The notes: a model not told the origin generated them from the letters alone. 37,053 nt of DNA from Acidobacteriaceae bacterium (GCA_003170825.1 PMYL01000035.1:1-37053), one strand, 5' to 3'; counted from the first letter of the stretch, positions 8,485 to 17,103 are shown. Program-made: numbers and translations.

Positions 8485-9426
8485 TCACACCAGCTCCAGC
8501 GCCGCCGTCTCTTTGCGGGGTGGAATGAAGCAGTCTGCGCGCCAGGCGATGGAGAGCTTTTCGCGGCTGAGGAGTTTGCGGATCTGGGCGCGGGCGTGGT
8601 CGGCCCAGGGGCCGCAATTGTCCAGCTTGACATAGGCCAGCCAGTGGCGGAGGGCCTGACGGTGCTGTCCCATGCGTTCGTAGGCCAGGGCCAGATTGTA
8701 GTGGGCGTCGGCGTAGCGGGGCGCGAGCGCAACGGCCTGGAGGTAAGCGGCGATGGATTCGTCCAGCCGCTGCAACTCGTCGAGGACGTTGCCGAGATCG
8801 AAGAAGGCCAGCACGTAGCCGGGATCGGCCGTGGTGGCGCGGCGGTATAGCTCCTCGGCACGGCCATACTGGCGCAAGTGAAAGTGGATGGTTCCGAGAT
8901 TGATGTAGGCCGCCGCGTACTCCGGATCGAGTTCCAGGATCTCTTCGTAGAGGGAGAGGGCTCGCTGCTTTTCGCCCGCTTCCTCGGCCTGCACCGCGGC
9001 CAGAAAGCGATCCTGCACGCCATGCGGGTTCGCGGCGCCCGGACGGCGCAGCGGATACGGCTCGGAGACAGCCGACGGCCGGTCCATCCAGTCAAGGCGC
9101 TCAAAGTCGAAGAGCAACTGGCGGCGAATGGGGTCGACCATGGCGCCACGGTGACGGAAGGCGAGGCGCGTCCCGGTACGCACCAGGCATGCCTCGAGCA
9201 GCGGATTGGCCATGCCGGCCACGGCCTTCATGGCCACGATCGAATGCCGGATGGAGGCCGCGGACACATCTTCCTCGCGCAGGGCGCGCAGGGTCCTTAA
9301 CTGCCCAAGATCCTGGAAGGTGTAGGCCTGCTGTTGCGGAATCAGTCCGGCTCGCTCCCACCCCTGCAACTGGCGGCAACTGATCTGGAAGATGCGCAAC
9401 ACGTCCTGACGGCTATAGCTGGTCAC
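8485..9426 (-). CDS. MerR-like HTH / TPR fusion protein
   Basis: 313 residues if begun at GTG 9426; GTG 9456 would add 10 residues but reaches the upstream hairpin. Residues 1-65 resemble a MerR-type winged HTH (YSRQDVLRIFQISCRQLQGWERAGLI, then YTFQDLGQLRTLRALREE). Residues about 66-137 form an uncharacterised linker. Residues about 138-270 are four TPR units (for example YAAAYINLGTIHFHLRQYGRAEELYRRATTADP). This gives a DNA-binding head on a protein-interaction scaffold; the usual MerR effector domain and its dimerisation coiled coil are absent. The linker's weakly conserved hydrophobic stretch could still mediate dimerisation. The gene stands alone, facing away from the tRNA gene. Target genes are unknown; autoregulation through the hairpin and repeats upstream is a hypothesis. 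Confidence 0.82.
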   Translation of the reverse strand: MTSYSRQDVLRIFQISCRQLQGWERAGLIPQQQAYTFQDLGQLRTLRALREEDVSAASIRHSIVAMKAVAGMANPLLEACLVRTGTRLAFRHRGAMVDPIRRQLLFDFERLDWMDRPSAVSEPYPLRRPGAANPHGVQDRFLAAVQAEEAGEKQRALSLYEEILELDPEYAAAYINLGTIHFHLRQYGRAEELYRRATTADPGYVLAFFDLGNVLDELQRLDESIAAYLQAVALAPRYADAHYNLALAYERMGQHRQALRHWLAYVKLDNCGPWADHARAQIRKLLSREKLSIAWRADCFIPPRKETAALELV

Positions 9427-9455
9427 TCTTGAGTGCTCCCACAAGTAGTACACCA

Positions 9456-9483
9456 CCCCAGCGACGAAAACCTGTCGCTGGGG
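9456..9483. promoter_or_regulatory. Perfect 10-bp inverted repeat upstream of the MerR-TPR gene
   Basis: CCCCAGCGAC at 9456-9465 and GTCGCTGGGG at 9474-9483 are perfect inverse complements around an 8-nt spacer. The dyad sits about 30 bp before the GTG at 9426. It could be an operator for the MerR-like product (such proteins bind dyads near their own promoters) or an RNA hairpin in its 5' leader. Confidence 0.5.
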
Positions 9484-9510
9484 ACCCCGGTACGGCTCGG
9501 CCTTGGGGCT

Positions 9511-9549
9511 TGAACTCGTGTTCTGAACTCGGTCCCTGAACTCGAATTC
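9511..9549. repeat. Three 13-bp-period iteron-like repeats
   Basis: TGAACTCG occurs at 9511-9518, 9524-9531 and 9537-9544, an exact 13-bp period with divergent 5-nt spacers; a fourth degenerate unit (CGACTCAG) follows. The repeats lie in the 392-bp intergenic stretch between the MerR-TPR gene and the tRNA gene. Apart from these repeats and the hairpin I see no gene there. Confidence 0.5.
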
Positions 9550-9818
9550 CCGACTCAGGTCCTGGACGTAGCTCCTGGAACAGTTACGGAGGAACCGCTC
9601 TTGCTGCGATTATGCCAAGTGTAGGCGTGAATAAGCAGACCGGAACTACCGCCGCAACAAAAAACACGTGGATAACGGGTGCCTGACTTGGTTCGCGAGG
9701 GACTGGGAACGCGAGACGGCCTGTGGAAAACCGAGGGGAAATGCATGAAACAGGGCGCAACCCGAACGAACCGGGCAAGGAGGCTTCGGGACTGGCGGAA
9801 CGGGGGCAGCGAGGGAGA

Positions 9819-9894
9819 TGGAGCCGAAGATCGGACTTGAACCGATGACCTGCTGATTACGAATCAGCTGCTCTACCAACTGAGCTACTTCGGC
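9819..9894 (-). tRNA. tRNA-Thr (anticodon CGT)
   Basis: A complete 76-nt cloverleaf with an encoded CCA. Acceptor stem GCCGAAG pairs with CTTCGGC; the D arm is GCTC-AGTTGGTA-GAGC; the anticodon stem GCTGA/TCAGC encloses loop TTCGTAA, giving anticodon CGT for the threonine codon ACG; the T arm is ATCGG-TTCAAGT-CCGAT. Discriminator base T, then CCA. No integrated element is seen at its 3' end. Confidence 0.97.
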
Positions 9895-9939
9895 TTGCTC
9901 AGTTGATTTTATCCTGATGTGTGCCGAGCGTAAAGCGGC

Positions 9940-9945
9940 TATACT
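9940..9945 (+). promoter_or_regulatory. -10 element abutting the start at 9953
   Basis: TATACT with 7 nt to ATG 9953 and no Shine-Dalgarno between, which suggests a leaderless transcript. No clear -35. Confidence 0.45.
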
Positions 9946-9952
9946 GCTCCCC

Positions 9953-10624
9953 ATGCAAGGCGACCCGGCAGAAGATTGGCGAAGGCTCACAGGACTCTAC
10001 AGCGAGATGGGCGACGATGAACTTCGTGAACTGGCTGCCGATTTTGTCGATCTGACCGAAACAGCGCGGCAGGTTCTGCGTGACGAGATGAAAAAGCGCG
10101 GTCTGGATGAGCCGCGCGCCGCGGCCGAAGCGCCAAAAAATTCAGATCGTCTCACGGCTCCGCGATGGGATCCGGGCGTCAACCTGCCGAACGCCGCGGG
10201 CCCGAATCTGGAAAGCGATCTTCCCCACGATTACACCTGGAAGACGCTGCTGTGCGAGTGTGAGGAGCGGGAACGGGCATGGCAAATTTCCGAGGCATTG
10301 CGGCAGGCGGGAATCGAGAACTGGATCGAGGGCCCGAGATCGCGTTATTCCTTAGGCCTGAGCAATCCCCGAGTCATGGTCGCCGCCGATCAGCTCAACG
10401 AGGCGCGCGAGATTGCCACGCGACCGATTCCGCAGGAGATCATAGATCAATCCAAAATCGAAATGCCGGACTTCGAGCCGCCTGCATGTCCTGACTGCGG
10501 CGCCGGGGACCCGGTGCTTGAAGGTGTCGATCCGTTCAATACCTGGCGATGCGAGACATGCGGAGAGCAGTGGACCGAATCGGCAGGAGACCTGAATGAG
10601 ACACCGGAAAAAACCGAGCCGTAA
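9953..10624 (+). CDS. DUF2007-like protein with C-terminal zinc ribbon
   Basis: 223 residues, probably cytoplasmic. Residues about 5-50 are helical (GLYSEMGDDELRELAADFVDLTETARQVLRDEMKKRG), like the short helical region often seen before this domain. Residues about 96-155 resemble a DUF2007 putative signal-transducing domain (LLCECEERERAWQISEALRQAGI ... VMVAADQLNEAREI). The C-terminus has a two-knuckle zinc ribbon, C179xxC182 and C200xxC203. The start at ATG 9953 rather than 9917 is favoured by the TATACT box just upstream, which would lie inside a longer reading frame. The function of this family is unknown; zinc binding is inferred from the cysteine spacing. Confidence 0.8.
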   Translation: MQGDPAEDWRRLTGLYSEMGDDELRELAADFVDLTETARQVLRDEMKKRGLDEPRAAAEAPKNSDRLTAPRWDPGVNLPNAAGPNLESDLPHDYTWKTLLCECEERERAWQISEALRQAGIENWIEGPRSRYSLGLSNPRVMVAADQLNEAREIATRPIPQEIIDQSKIEMPDFEPPACPDCGAGDPVLEGVDPFNTWRCETCGEQWTESAGDLNETPEKTEP

Positions 10625-10641
10625 ACCCTCAAAAAACGGAA

Positions 10642-10668
10642 AGAGCCGCCCGGCAACAGGGCAGCTCT
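10642..10668 (-). terminator. Intrinsic terminator, probably minus-strand
   Basis: On the minus strand AGAGCTGCCC pairs with GGGCGGCTCT (10 bp including one U-G) around a 7-nt loop, followed by TTCCGTTTTTT. Read on the plus strand the same stem has one C-A mismatch and no U-run. It lies 260 nt past the stop of the DUF6599-like gene and 18 nt past the stop of the plus-strand gene, so it may serve both. The remainder of the 303-bp gap (10625-10927) shows no gene. Confidence 0.55.
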
Positions 10669-10927
10669 CTCCTCAGGGAGAATAGTTCCAACGGAGGCAA
10701 AACCATCAGAACTTTCTGGCTGCATAGTAGGGGCGTGGGAAGGGAGTGTCAAGGGGAAATCGAGGCGGAAATAAATCCTTCCGATTCAATAGTTTACAAA
10801 TCATTTCTCCGGAAAGGCACAGGGCAGCTCTTCGGCGTGTCTTCGCCTTTCTGTACCCCTGCATTCCCGTCTTTTCAGGGTGTTTCTTAGGGTTTATGCC
10901 CAGTTTTCCACAGGTTTAGCGTCCCCG

Positions 10928-12142
10928 TTAACCCTTCGGATGCGGCCTGTCAACAGTTGGCAGCGATTCGACCCATTCTTCCCGCAAATTGAGACGAATG
11001 AACTCCGCTTCGTAGACTGAGGAGGCCGGTTTGCCGCGCGCAATGCGGTAGAGTGCCCGGCCGCCGCCAAGGAAAAACCCGAGCAGGATGGCGGCGCTGG
11101 CGCCGATGATCACCAGGAAGGCGATGCCCATGAGCAGCTTGCCGGTTCTTGCGATCTCCGACTCCGTGGGCTGGGGAATCGAGGTGAGGTCGGCCTCGTA
11201 ATGCACCGTGGCCAGCAGCCTGTGGCTCTCCTCGGGGATGGCGTCGCCGCTCACGATGGCCACCAGCGGCCCGCTGCGGCGCACCTCGAGAGACGCCTGG
11301 TCGGAGTCCTGGAGCGGCTTGGGCCAGGCAGGCTGGGCCTGGCTACCCGCCTTGATGTAGGCGCGAATCTTGCTCTCCTCGGCGGCGGCCATCTGCGGCG
11401 TGGGGTAGTCGATGATGGTGAGCGTGGCGGGGCCGGAGCGCAGCGAGTAGGTTGCGGTCACTGCCTCCGCGCCGCGATCGAAGCCTACCAGGTCCGGCGG
11501 CAGCACTCCGCCCGAGCCGGCATAGCCCGCCGGTCCCACCGCATAGTGCGTGGTCTGCCCGTCCAGCGAAGCCTTGGGCAGGTTGGCCAGGACTGGGGGC
11601 GCCAGCGATTTAGTCCCCTCGGGGACGGGCACCTGGCCGGCCAGCTCGCGCAGTTCCGCGCCGGACATGGGGCCGATGCGGGAAAAGTTCGCGTCGACCA
11701 CCGTGTTGCCCAGCCAGAAGAGCACCCGATTGTGGTTTGACGTGGCGCCGGCGCCGATCTCTTCTTTGGGCCAGCCCGACTGGCGGTAGAACGAATAGGC
11801 GCCGTAGGCTCCGCTGGCGTCGTGAAAGCGCAGCGCGCGCAGGCTGAGCGTCTCGCCGCTGCGCTTGTAGTCGGCCAGTTCGGCGTCGGTAAAGTCGTAC
11901 TCTTTGAGGGCCGCTGCGTTGGCCGGATCGGCCTGGGCGGGATCGGTCATCTTTTTAGGCGCTTCCGCGGAGACCCATCCGGCAAAGGAGTCCGGCAGCA
12001 GTGCTTTGGGTACCGATGGAAGCACCAGGTGCGTGGCGCCCTGGGTAGCTGGAACCTTTGCCGGCGCGGCCTGCGCCTCGGCAGAAGCTGCGCCCGCGCC
12101 GAACAGCGCAACCGAGCAAACCAGAATTGGAATCCAACGCAT
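10928..12142 (-). CDS. Exported, membrane-anchored DUF6599-like protein
   Basis: 404 residues. An N-terminal signal peptide (MRWIPILVCSVALFGAGAASAEAQA, quoted in part: hydrophobic core about residues 5-20) precedes a large periplasmic part and one transmembrane helix near the C-terminus (about 333-357, LMGIAFLVIIGASAAILLGF), leaving a short cytoplasmic tail of about 45 residues. The periplasmic part (GAYGAYSFYRQSGWP, LFWLGNTVVDANF) resembles acidobacterial proteins of the DUF6599 group, whose function is unknown; this assignment is from memory. ATG 12142 is chosen because GGAG is 7 nt upstream; a GTG two codons earlier is possible. No partner gene is evident nearby. Confidence 0.75.
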   Translation of the reverse strand: MRWIPILVCSVALFGAGAASAEAQAAPAKVPATQGATHLVLPSVPKALLPDSFAGWVSAEAPKKMTDPAQADPANAAALKEYDFTDAELADYKRSGETLSLRALRFHDASGAYGAYSFYRQSGWPKEEIGAGATSNHNRVLFWLGNTVVDANFSRIGPMSGAELRELAGQVPVPEGTKSLAPPVLANLPKASLDGQTTHYAVGPAGYAGSGGVLPPDLVGFDRGAEAVTATYSLRSGPATLTIIDYPTPQMAAAEESKIRAYIKAGSQAQPAWPKPLQDSDQASLEVRRSGPLVAIVSGDAIPEESHRLLATVHYEADLTSIPQPTESEIARTGKLLMGIAFLVIIGASAAILLGFFLGGGRALYRIARGKPASSVYEAEFIRLNLREEWVESLPTVDRPHPKG

Positions 12143-12313
12143 CGACACGCTCCGTTTTCAGGGTACACGTTCCCACAGGCGCACTGCGGGAGTGTCCCCT
12201 CTCTTCTTGGACACTGACGGAGCCGGAAAGGTTCCTGTGGTTGGTTCTTGCGGTCCTGAAGGACGTTAGCTGCGGCGAAGTGCGGCCATGATTAGGCAAT
12301 CTATGGCGAGCGG

Positions 12314-13354
12314 TCAAGGGTGGGTTGGGTCGGCAGGCTGTGGCGACGGTGGGTAGAGTATATCTCCCAGCGCCTGGTAGCGGCCGCCATAGAAGATCAG
12401 CGCATACTCGCGGATCCCCGTGCTCACAGGCCCTCCAAGGCAGATGCCGGCCAACAGCGCGAGGCCGAATGCAACCAGGCCGAAGAAGACCTCGAGAAGA
12501 ACGCCGACAAGCGCCGATGCGCCCGTCGCATCCGCGAAGACCGAGTGGATGCCGTATTCAATCGCCGCAACTGAGCCAGCCAGCATGAGCCCCGGAATCA
12601 GCAGCACAATGAACAAACCGATCATCGCAATTACCGGCAGGATCAACCGCAGCAGCGCGTAAACAATAAACTGCCTCTTCTCGGCCTTGATGCGAGCCCA
12701 CACCCGGGTCCACGCTTCGCCGGCCGTTGCGTTATCCAGCGCGAAATGCGGCAGCATCCAGTCACGCAAAACAACGTCGGCCACGACTCCAACCAGCACC
12801 AGCAGAAGGATGATCGGAATCAAGGGCAATATGAGAGTCAGTAACAACCCGAGATCGGGTTGGCTACCCTGTGGAGTCTCATGAAACAGCCGCCAAAACC
12901 CAGCTACGAACGGAAGCGCGACCAACACCACCAGCAGCAGAAAGGCGAATCCTGCCACTAAGTTCAGCCAGAAAAAACGCATCGCCTGCGCTCGATAGAG
13001 CCGCCAACCCGGCCGAATCTCCTTGGTGTTGTGGATCAGGCAATGAAAGAAAGCAAACCGCAGCCGCGTGATCAGATAGAACACCACGATAGACAAAACA
13101 ACCGCAGCCAGCACGGCCGCCACAATCGCCGCGACCCATTCCGGCGCGAGGTTGAAGGGCGAATAGACGGTTGGTCCATGTCCCAACGAATGACCACCAT
13201 GCGACGAGGAATGGAAATTGCTTCCAACACCTTCCGTGATGATCGCGACCAGGCCAAGCTTCAGATAGGTTCCCCAGTTGAATGGCCTGAAGAGAAACTC
13301 CCTGGTGCGTTGAATGGCGGGCGAAACGGAATCCACGGCAGAGATGGCGCGCAT
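12314..13354 (-). CDS. Polytopic membrane protein, function unknown
   Basis: 346 residues with about six transmembrane segments: residues about 85-105 (AAIVAAVLAAVVLSIVVFYL), 140-165, 180-205, 245-270, 290-310 and a further segment after a Gly/Ala-rich region. The overall look is of the DUF4013/DUF7544-type or glycerophosphodiesterase-membrane-domain-like integral membrane proteins; the repeated Trp/Arg motifs between helices and the tail LGDILYPP support that only loosely. A His/Ser/Gly-rich loop (SSSHGGHSLGHG) lies near residue 50. Start at ATG 13354 has AAAGG 6 nt upstream; the reading frame is open to 13744 but overlaps trmFO and is not protein-like there. It follows trmFO by 49 bp, so it is likely the third gene of the GNAT-trmFO transcript. 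Confidence 0.75.
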   Translation of the reverse strand: MRAISAVDSVSPAIQRTREFLFRPFNWGTYLKLGLVAIITEGVGSNFHSSSHGGHSLGHGPTVYSPFNLAPEWVAAIVAAVLAAVVLSIVVFYLITRLRFAFFHCLIHNTKEIRPGWRLYRAQAMRFFWLNLVAGFAFLLLVVLVALPFVAGFWRLFHETPQGSQPDLGLLLTLILPLIPIILLLVLVGVVADVVLRDWMLPHFALDNATAGEAWTRVWARIKAEKRQFIVYALLRLILPVIAMIGLFIVLLIPGLMLAGSVAAIEYGIHSVFADATGASALVGVLLEVFFGLVAFGLALLAGICLGGPVSTGIREYALIFYGGRYQALGDILYPPSPQPADPTHP

Positions 13355-13403
13355 ATGAGACCTTTCCGGGTACGGCACAGCGTAGCACAGAACTACGCAG
13401 ATA

Positions 13404-14771
13404 TTACCTGGAAAGTTCCGCAGCCGGTTGCGGCATCGCACCCCACCACCCATCGAAGGCCGCCAGCGCCCGCTCGCACTGCAACCGGTGCCGCTCCTTC
13501 TTATCCCGAACCTTCTTGCGCAGCTCTTCTTCCAGTGGCTCCAGCAGGTCGAAGGTGATGTTGGCCGGTTGAAAGTCCTTGGGGTCGGCGTGGGTGATGT
13601 AGTGGACCAGTGAGCCGAGGGCGCAGGCGCGGGGCGCGGGCGTGGGTTCTTCTCCGCGAGCCAGTGAGGCTGCGTAGATTCCGGCCAGCAGCCCGGTGGC
13701 GATGGATTCGGTGTAGCCTTCGACGCCGGAGAGCTGCCCGGCAAAAAGAAGCCACGGGGACTTCTTCAGCCGCAGGTTTTCATCGAGCAAAACAGGCGCC
13801 TGGATATAGGTATTGCGATGAATCTGTCCGTAGCGCAGGAAGCGCGCGTTTTCCAGGCCCGGAATAAGGCGCAGAACGTGGGCCTGCTCGCCAAATTTGA
13901 GGTGGTTCTGGAAGCCGACCAGGTTGTAGCTGTCGGCGCGCAGGTTTTCCTTGCGCAGTTGCACCACGGCCCAGGGCGTCCGGCCGGTGCGCGGGTCGCG
14001 CAGGCCCACGGGCTTCATGGGGCCGAAACGCAGAGTATCGCGGCCACGGCGGGCCAGCACCTCGATGGGCAGGCAGCCCTCGAAGTATTCGAGCTTCTCC
14101 CACTCTTTGGCCTCGGCGGCTTCGGCAGTCAGCAGCGCATCCAGAAAGCGTTCGTACTCCTCGCGGTCCATGGGGCAATTGATGTAGTCGGCGGTGCCCT
14201 TGTCCCAGCGCGCGGCAAAATAAACCCGCTCCATGTCAATTGATTCGGCCTCGACGATGGGCGAGATGGAGTCGTAAAAGGCCAGGCGGCCGGAGCCGGT
14301 GATGCGCTCGATCTCGCCGCTCAGCGCGTCGGAGGTGAGCGGGCCGGTGGCCAGGATGGTGCACTTCGTGCCGTTCTCGTTTTGGTCGAGAGCGGTTACC
14401 TCATCGCGAATCACGCGAATCCTCGGCTGGGCGGCAATGGCCTCGCCGATGCGCCGGGAGAACTCGACGCGATCCACGGCCAGCGCGTGGCCGGCGGGAA
14501 CGGCGGTCTGGTCTGCAATGCGCAGCAAAGCCGAGCCGGCCCGCCGCATCTCCTGCTTGAGGAGCCAGGGCGCCGTATTGGGCGACTCGCTCTTGAGCGA
14601 GTTGGAGCAGACCAGTTCGCCGAAGTCGGTGGTCTGGTGGGCAGGCGTGAGCCGCGGTTTTCCGTCCACGACAGCCCGCATCTCGTAGAGGTCTACCTGG
14701 CAGCCCAGCCGCGCCGCGGTCAGTGCGGCCTCCGGGCCGGCGAGTCCGCCGCCAATCACGCGAATCCTCAC
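13404..14771 (-). CDS. trmFO: Folate/FAD-dependent tRNA (uracil-54-C5)-methyltransferase TrmFO
   Basis: 455 residues, normal for the family. It makes m5U54 (ribothymidine) in the tRNA T-loop using methylenetetrahydrofolate and FAD, rather than SAM as TrmA does. Seen: N-terminal FAD-binding Rossmann motif VRIRVIGGGLAGPEAALTAA; C55 in ELVCSNSLKSE and C199 in YINCPMD, matching the two catalytic/functional cysteines of TrmFO; C-terminal FAD contact FAGQLSGVEGYTESIATGLLAG. The start is GTG 14771, whose bases overlap the TGA of the upstream acetyltransferase gene (GTGA), pointing to translational coupling. The frame is open further upstream but that part is a shadow of the acetyltransferase. Downstream, a membrane protein gene follows by 49 bp. 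Confidence 0.95.
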   Translation of the reverse strand: MRIRVIGGGLAGPEAALTAARLGCQVDLYEMRAVVDGKPRLTPAHQTTDFGELVCSNSLKSESPNTAPWLLKQEMRRAGSALLRIADQTAVPAGHALAVDRVEFSRRIGEAIAAQPRIRVIRDEVTALDQNENGTKCTILATGPLTSDALSGEIERITGSGRLAFYDSISPIVEAESIDMERVYFAARWDKGTADYINCPMDREEYERFLDALLTAEAAEAKEWEKLEYFEGCLPIEVLARRGRDTLRFGPMKPVGLRDPRTGRTPWAVVQLRKENLRADSYNLVGFQNHLKFGEQAHVLRLIPGLENARFLRYGQIHRNTYIQAPVLLDENLRLKKSPWLLFAGQLSGVEGYTESIATGLLAGIYAASLARGEEPTPAPRACALGSLVHYITHADPKDFQPANITFDLLEPLEEELRKKVRDKKERHRLQCERALAAFDGWWGAMPQPAAELSR

Positions 14772-15289
14772 TGCGCGGCCTCCGCTTGCATCTCCGGAAC
14801 AGCCTCTGGCGCAGCCCCGGCCAGCCGCTTGAGCGCCTCGCCGGTCACGCGCACATTGCGCCACTCGTCCAGAAACTCGGCTCCCATGGCGCGGTAGAAC
14901 TCGATGGCCGGGGTGTTCCAGTCCAGCACCTCCCACTGCAGGCGAGGGCAGTTCTTCTCCACGGCGATGGCCGCAACCTGTTGGAGCAGCGCCTTGCCGA
15001 TTCCCAGGCCGCGAAACTCCGGCTGAACGTAGATGTCCTCCAGATAGAGCCCTGGCCGCCCCATCCAGGTAGAGTAGTTGAAAAAGTAGAAGGCAAAGCC
15101 GGCGGGCTGACCGTCGTGCTCGGCTATCAGGCAGGAATAGAAGGGATTAAGGCCAAAGCCGTCCCGCATCAGGTCCGCCTCGGTTGCCGTCACGGCGTCG
15201 GGCTCGCGCTCGTAGGCGGCCAGTGCGCGGATGAATGAGAGAATCTGCGGGACATCCGCCGGGGTCGCGGTGCGAATCGTGGTTGCCAT
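14768..15289 (-). CDS. GNAT acetyltransferase, diamine/SAT-like
   Basis: 173 residues, single GNAT domain. Conserved blocks: IRTATPADVPQILSFIRALAAYE at the N-terminus, the central FYFFNYSTWMGRPGLYLEDIYV stretch (quoted here as FNYSTWMGRPGLYLEDIYV) and the acetyl-CoA pyrophosphate loop EFRGLGIGKALLQQ, followed by WNTPAIEFYRAMGAE. The YSTWxGRxGLYLEDLYV block is characteristic of the spermidine/spermine or thialysine N-acetyltransferase branch, so a polyamine-like or lysine-analogue substrate is a reasonable guess, unproven. It is the first gene of a tight operon with trmFO. The upstream TAAAAT suggests a leaderless message. Confidence 0.88.
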   Translation of the reverse strand: MATTIRTATPADVPQILSFIRALAAYEREPDAVTATEADLMRDGFGLNPFYSCLIAEHDGQPAGFAFYFFNYSTWMGRPGLYLEDIYVQPEFRGLGIGKALLQQVAAIAVEKNCPRLQWEVLDWNTPAIEFYRAMGAEFLDEWRNVRVTGEALKRLAGAAPEAVPEMQAEAAQ

Positions 15290-15295
15290 ATATTC

Positions 15296-15301
15296 ATTTT
15301 A
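15296..15301 (-). promoter_or_regulatory. -10 element abutting the GNAT start
   Basis: TAAAAT on the minus strand, 6 nt before ATG 15289, with no ribosome site between. The 471-bp region 15290-15760 beyond it shows no convincing gene or repeat on either strand. Confidence 0.5.
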
Positions 15302-15760
15302 GGGTGTGATAGAGGCCACACACGGCGGTCCTCAGGGTGCACTACCATGGAAAGGTGAACACGGTGGCGCGATCCAGCGTGGGATCCCTGACGTCGGGGC
15401 ATTGACGCCTGCGGCGGGACTCAACGGTCCATTCGATTTGGCGTAAACGCACTTCGAGGCACGGTGGGCATTGCACATCCTGCCACGCGCGCTTGTGTTG
15501 GGCAGTCGATTGGATTTAACTTGGGTTCTGCAAACGGAACAGTCCGTGAGCCGGGTTCCGCGATGTGGCTGTCTGGTCACAGATGCAACCGGCTGCCGGG
15601 CTACAAGTATTGCGACAGTTTTGGCACGACCTCCGGCACTCGGCCGCAAAGGCACACTCACTGGGGAAACGCCGTTGGCGCAGATCAGTGCGTGGGCCGG
15701 TAAATACGATTTTTTGAGCCCGCGAGCAGTTTCGCTCCCGCCGCTCCCAAGGAGAAGAAC

Positions 15761-17005
15761 ATGAAACGCACCATTTCACTTTGGCTGGGCTTGCCCGCCG
15801 CGGCGGGCCTGCTGGCATTCGCCCTCTTGCCGGCAATTGCGCAAACGCCCGGGCCCACGGGCAAGATCCACGGCCACGTAACCAATCCGACCGGGGCGTC
15901 ACAGGCCGGCGGCACGGTGACCCTTGTGGGGGTTGATCGAATCGCCTCTGGCCCCGGGTTGTCCGCGCAGATGGCCGAGAAGGGTTCCTTCCCGGTTGAT
16001 GCCAACGGCGACTATACAGGCCAAGCTGCCCCCGGCACCTACTTTGTCATCTATCGTTCGCCGGGTACGCCGGCGGACAAGGTTACAGACAAATTCGACA
16101 ATGTGAAGATATTGCTTGGCCAGGATGTGCTCCAGGACATCGATATGTCCCGCAAGGAGTACATCGACACTCTGACCCCTGATCAGAAAAAGCAGTTGGA
16201 GGACCTGAGAAAGCATAATTCCGAAGCCATGAAGGCCAACGCGGTAGTCAACAACCTCAACGCCGATATCAGGGTAACTACGCAGGATATCAAGGACGCC
16301 GACGCCGCGCGTGCGACGGCAGTCCAGACTCTCGGCGCGACGGCTTCCAGGGCCGATCTCGAAGCCAAGGAAGCGGAGATCAAGACCGCGAAGTACACCG
16401 AGATCGAAGCCCTGATGCTGAAGGACACCGGTCTCAAGCCCAACGAGTCCTCCCTGTGGGCGTGGTTGGGGCAGGCACAGGTCGGCCTGAAGAAGTATGA
16501 CGAAGCCGAAGCGACCTACAAGAAGGTGCTTGAGTTGGAGACCACGGCGAAGAAGCCGAGTCCTCAAGCTCAGGGCGCGGCCAACAGCGGCCTGGGCGAG
16601 ATCTATGCGCGCACCGGCAAGATCCCCGAGGCAAACGCAGCCTATGATGCAGCCGCCAAGGCCAATCCCGCCGGGGCGGGAACTTATCTGACGAACGAAG
16701 CGGCGATCTTCTCGAACCTAGGCAACGGCGACGCCCAGGTGGCCGCCGCGAACGAGGCCATCAAGATTGATCCGACCCAGCCGCTGCCCTACTACCTCAA
16801 GGGTCAGGGTCTCATCCAGAAGGCCACCATCGATGCCAAAACCGGGAAGATGATTCTGCCTCCCGGCTGCGCGGAAGCTTACCTGAAGTATCTGGAACTT
16901 GCCCCAACCGGTCTCTATGCCGCTGACGTGAAGGCCATCCTTGCCGAGGCTGGGCAGACCCACAGCTCCGTCTACGGGCCCGACAAGCCCAAGAAGTCGA
17001 AGTAA
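15761..17005 (+). CDS. Secreted protein: carboxypeptidase-regulatory-like domain plus TPR
   Basis: 414 residues. Signal peptide 1-28 (MKRTISLWLGLPAAAGLLAFA..., cleavage likely after AIAQ). Residues about 33-130 look like a carboxypeptidase-regulatory-like beta-sandwich (KIHGHVTNPTGASQAGGTVTL ... DYTGQAAPGTYFVIY, shown in part). Residues about 145-225 are helical and Ala/Lys-rich. From about 230 to 400 there are TPR-like repeats (SLWAWLGQAQVGLKKYDEAEATYKKVLEL in part; GLGEIYARTGKIPEANAAYDAAAKANP). A Lys-rich tail ends it. Probably periplasmic or outer-membrane associated; role unknown. A strong ribosome site, AAGGAGAAGAAC, precedes ATG 15761. An inverted repeat terminator-like structure lies just downstream. 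Domain calls are by eye. Confidence 0.82.
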   Translation: MKRTISLWLGLPAAAGLLAFALLPAIAQTPGPTGKIHGHVTNPTGASQAGGTVTLVGVDRIASGPGLSAQMAEKGSFPVDANGDYTGQAAPGTYFVIYRSPGTPADKVTDKFDNVKILLGQDVLQDIDMSRKEYIDTLTPDQKKQLEDLRKHNSEAMKANAVVNNLNADIRVTTQDIKDADAARATAVQTLGATASRADLEAKEAEIKTAKYTEIEALMLKDTGLKPNESSLWAWLGQAQVGLKKYDEAEATYKKVLELETTAKKPSPQAQGAANSGLGEIYARTGKIPEANAAYDAAAKANPAGAGTYLTNEAAIFSNLGNGDAQVAAANEAIKIDPTQPLPYYLKGQGLIQKATIDAKTGKMILPPGCAEAYLKYLELAPTGLYAADVKAILAEAGQTHSSVYGPDKPKKSK

Positions 17006-17027
17006 GCCAGTTCCCGGTTCGTTCCAT

Positions 17028-17060
17028 GAAGGGCGCTTCTGTTAGCCGGGAGCGCCCTTC
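17028..17060 (+). terminator. Terminator-like hairpin after the TPR gene
   Basis: GAAGGGCGCT (17028-17037) and AGCGCCCTTC (17051-17060) are perfect inverse complements with a 13-nt loop, 23 nt past the stop. There is no U-run, so it may need Rho or act as a 3'-end stabiliser. Confidence 0.45.
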
Positions 17061-17103
17061 GCGTATCTCGGTCCCTTCGGCAAACGAGTCTGGCGAAACC
17101 CTC

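Noticed and set aside
9666..10912. DnaA-box-like sequences (GTGGATAAC at 9668-9676, TGTGGAAAA near 9721, TTTTCCACA at 10904-10912)
   Set aside because: They are few, imperfect and scattered over 1.2 kb with no AT-rich unwinding region and no dnaA or dnaN nearby; not an origin.
13404..14936. A longer trmFO start at 14936
   Set aside because: The extra 55 residues have no homology to TrmFO and overlap the acetyltransferase gene; the GTG overlapping its stop is better supported.
15622..15640. A sigma-54-like -24 element (TGGCACG)
   Set aside because: The -12 GC dinucleotide is missing at the required spacing and it is about 140 bp from the next gene.
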